The notes beneath the pieces were generated by a model. That model was not told where the DNA came from and did no database searches. It saw nothing but the letters and a program-made list of their open reading frames with translations. Shown here piece by piece: positions 61,469-64,000 of a stretch of 64,000 nt of DNA. Origin of the DNA: Pratylenchus scribneri. Taxonomy: Eukaryota; Nematoda; Chromadorea; Rhabditida; Pratylenchidae. The DNA lies in the NCBI GenBank assembly GCA_030063045.1, contig JAQSEB010000127.1, positions 372,001 to 436,000 on the forward strand. Direction: 5' to 3'. Positions within the stretch are counted from its first letter, which is position 1. The number at the start of each line of letters is the position of its first letter. The position numbers and the translations under genes were made by a program.

Positions 61469-62377
61469 CTAATTTTTTTCTTCAGGATTGGCTTTTATAT
61501 TTTCTTTGCAACAATATTTACATGCTAATTCGTCCTTCTCATTGCAAACACATCCTTTAGTGTAGCTAACATCCACAAAATTGTATCCATAGCAATTGAA
61601 AGAATATTTTTTTACAGAGCATATTGCGTTAACCTTCACAGAGTATTTCACTGTCGTTTCTTTCTTAACTCTAGTAACTTTACCATCCTCAAATTTGATT
61701 CTCTTGGTGTCTTCGGTACTGCTACCCCAAGAATGTTGGTGGCCAATCTTAAAAAAATAATTGAATATATATGGATTTATAAGAAGAAAATGATTGATTA
61801 CTTTGAATGATAAAAATATTAAACACGAAGTTAATTTTGCTTACAATATAAAAATTTTGTGTGAGAACGCTTTTTACCCTGGCTAATCTATTTTACCTTA
61901 AAGCCCATTTCTATTGTCAAAAAATTTTAACATTATTACTCACAATTTATTATTTTAGGGCATTCTCTATATGAGGTGGGAACGAATTTATAAGAAATAT
62001 ATGTAGATAGTCATTTTACTCTTATATTACGGAAATTGTGGACGATTCTAAGTTGTGGCGTAGATTCTGTCGACATTTTCGGCATGTTCAAATTTTTAAA
62101 TTTAATAATGGGATTTTATTTATTTTAACCTTTTACCTACCTCAAAGTTCTCAATTGTCAATTTTGCATCAATCTGTTTTTGTTTATTTGTACTGGTCTT
62201 GCCCTCGATCTCTACTCCCGTGGTTCGTGATACTTCTATTTCTTCACCCAATACAAATGTTTTTTCTACATCAGAATTCAAAGCGGGATCACCCGAATCT
62301 CCGACCTCAGAAATATATTCATGTTCTATAAAATAGCAACCCAAGACACAACTGTGTTCGCAATTGTCATATCCTCT
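61469..62377 (-). CDS. Gene J: Cys-rich protein, 3' two exons only
   Basis: Transcript-order exons: 62377-62141 (79 codons) and 61747-61469 (92 codons plus stop), both phase 0. The first has DNCEHSCVLGCYFIEH and then Thr/Ser-rich, alternately polar sequence (VSRTTGVEIEGKTSTNKQKQ). The second has HQHSWGSSTEDTK, KKETTVKYSVKVNAICSV and a Cys-rich end (KGCVCNEKDELACKYCCKEN). The 5' exons and signal peptide were not found between 62378 and the window edge. It is convergent with F (202 bp between stops). No resemblance to the A-I genes. No family recognised. Confidence 0.6.
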
Positions 62378-63319
62378 CTAAAATATTTATCATTATCATT
62401 TATAATTATAATTTTTTAGAGATATTTTTAATCAATTTATAATAACGATGATAAATGTTTTTTAATTTAGATCAACCGATTTTTTTTAAAATTTTGGATG
62501 CGAAAAATTTCCAATGGACATATCAAGTTCAAATAAAAATTAATCTAGCAACTTATTTTGAATCAACAAAAAATCAAATAAGAACAAAAATAAATGAAGA
62601 TTACAATTAATTTCCACTCAATATTAAATTTTGCTTTTCTTAACTTAAGTGACAAGTTCTGTTCTAATTATTCTCTATTCTGTTGGAGCCATCTCCAACA
62701 GTTTTATTTTCTTCGAGAAAATATTTGTTTGGACTGATGGGATACCCATTTTTTGGGATCAAAGACCAGATTTACTCCTAAATCTAATCTGGTAATTCTT
62801 CTCCTAACTCCTACCCCTCCCCCTTTTCCCATTCTTTAGAGGGCAATTCTAAATCCTTGGTGGTGTTTTGTGCTATTTTATTTGGGTGGTGCCCTGTGCT
62901 GCGCCATGTGGTTATGTGCTGTGCCTTGCATTTTTGTTGGAGATGTGCCTTATATGAATTTAGCCGATGCCCATGGATGCCGAATGCTCAAATGCGGATA
63001 AACTTATGGGATGCACATTTTATTTATCTTTTGTTCATTATTATTTAATTTAATCCCCTTTTGTTCTTTTGTGTATCATGGCTATATAAATTGTGCATTT
63101 TTCCCCTTTTTGCGGTTCAATTCAGTTTTTTTATTTCATTCACTTTTTCAACTTTTACGAAAATAAAATAAATAAATTAAAATTCCAATTTAACTGCCAA
63201 TTTCCAAAAGTAATTTGAATCTAAGAGTCTAGAAGGGTCAAAATTCCCTAATTCGAAGGGTTTTTCAAGTTCGACAATTTTGTTCAAGGAAAACTTCTCT
63301 GTTTTCCCCCTTTTCAAAA
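62378..63319. other. Stretch upstream of gene J exons
   Basis: Should hold the 5' exons of J if the gene is intact, but no signal-peptide exon on the minus strand was recognised. Confidence 0.45.
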
Positions 63320-63474
63320 CGCTCGACTCCAGAGCAATAATTCAACGCTCGAATCCAGAGCAATAATTCCAAAGCTCGAATCCAGAGCAAAAATTCATTA
63401 GCTCGAATCCAGAGCAAAAATTCATTAGCTCGAATCCAGAGCAAAAATTCAAAAGCTCGACTCCAGAGCAAAAC
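63320..63474. repeat. 27-bp minisatellite, about 6 copies
   Basis: Unit AGCTCGAATCCAGAGCAAAA plus ATTCATT with point variants (GACTCC, CAATAATTC). Unrelated in sequence to the 27-bp array in gene H. Confidence 0.9.
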
Positions 63475-63752
63475 CCTTTTAAACTAATTTGTTCCCATTT
63501 TTATTCCTGTTGGTTTGGTTCTGCCCGGTTAGCTCTATTTCCTGGTAGAGCGCCCAGAACTCCCCCAACAATTCTCATTCCCCAGCAAGGTTACTTATAT
63601 TATGTGAGTCACTCAAAGATAGAACTCAAAGCTCGAAATTCTGGTTTTTTGGAAAATCGACTCGAAAAACTCGAAGTTTTTCAGCGATTAGCGGCAACTC
63701 TGATGTCTGATCCCCAGTAGAGTACCCTTCTAGTAAAGAGCATCATTTTTAA

Positions 63753-64000
63753 GGTGCTAGGTCATCTCCATAATTCTGCAAATATGGGCATGTCCACAAA
63801 TCCTGCAAATATAAGTTTTTTGACTTCTAATAAATCAGAAACCGGTTTTAGACCCCACAAACCTTATACCATTTTGTAGATCTCATCGAGACTCATCGAA
63901 TGGTATATAAAATATTCCAAAAGTTAAAGAGTTAAACCGTTTAAACCATATTTTTATGTTATTGGTTTAAAACACTTTAATTTTGGACCAAACTATGACA
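63753..64000. mobile_element. MITE family 1, copy cut by the window edge
   Basis: Starts GGTGCTAGGTCATCTCCATA and continues with the family core (cagaaaccggttttagac, gtagatctcatcgagac, tggtatata). The right end is outside. Confidence 0.8.

Noticed and set aside
61469..62377. Pore-forming-protein assignment for gene J
   Set aside because: Alternating polar Thr/Ser stretches are suggestive only; no diagnostic motif, and the 5' half is missing.

Overview
The window looks like nuclear DNA of an AT-rich metazoan, most likely a nematode. Genes are built from short exons with GT...AG introns (a few tens of bases to 4.7 kb) and AT-rich introns. AG acceptor-like sites lie at or just before several start codons, as expected for spliced-leader trans-splicing. 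A gag/env-type retroelement ORF and many small hAT-, mariner- and foldback-type elements are scattered through introns. A tylenchid such as a root-knot nematode is my guess from base composition and the wealth of secreted proteins; I cannot prove it. No rRNA, tRNA, operon or bacterial feature was seen.

The main content is a cluster of multi-exon genes for secreted proteins of a family I do not recognise. I rebuilt nine reading frames by joining exons; every one except the pseudogene closes in frame. Three long paralogues, here called A (248-6545, +), B (6879-13409, +) and C (48545-55025, +), have 17 exons each and encode about 745-781 residues. Three shorter paralogues, D (14117-17978, +), E (41464-44822, -, with a frameshift) and F (56026-61266, +), encode about 480-490 residues. 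The six share the same series of C-terminal exon modules: a C..W exon, a C..G exon, an exon opening with D-F followed by a conserved Cys, a G-[QR]-[IV]-[IL] strand exon and a Y-[ED]-C-P exon. A second pair, G (18684-22246, -) and H (22552-29571, +), is head to head and encodes 442 and 464 residues. Its exon phases match exons 10-12 of A/B/C, so A/B/C look like a fusion of a G/H-type front with a D/E/F-type back. Gene I (30390-33906, +; 236 aa) may be a more distant relative. Gene J (61469-62377, -) is an unrelated Cys-rich fragment.

Layout: A, B, a tiny signal-peptide gene and D lie in tandem (1-18 kb). The convergent/divergent trio D> <G H> fills 14-29.6 kb, with H interrupted by a 4.7 kb intron holding about 100 copies of a 27-bp repeat. 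Gene I (30-34 kb) has a mariner-type element in an intron. A gene-poor stretch with two minisatellites (34-37.4 kb) leads to a gag nucleocapsid-env fusion ORF (37969-39822). Two exon relics and pseudogene E follow. A repeat-rich gap (44.8-48.3 kb) contains a 1.1 kb foldback element. C then repeats the first 5 kb of the window almost exactly, followed by F, J and a repeat-rich right edge.

The joint function is unknown. Signal peptides, N-glycosylation sites, paired cysteines, rapid divergence and mosaic duplication fit an extracellular, fast-evolving protein set (effector-like or surface/secretory). That is inference from architecture only.
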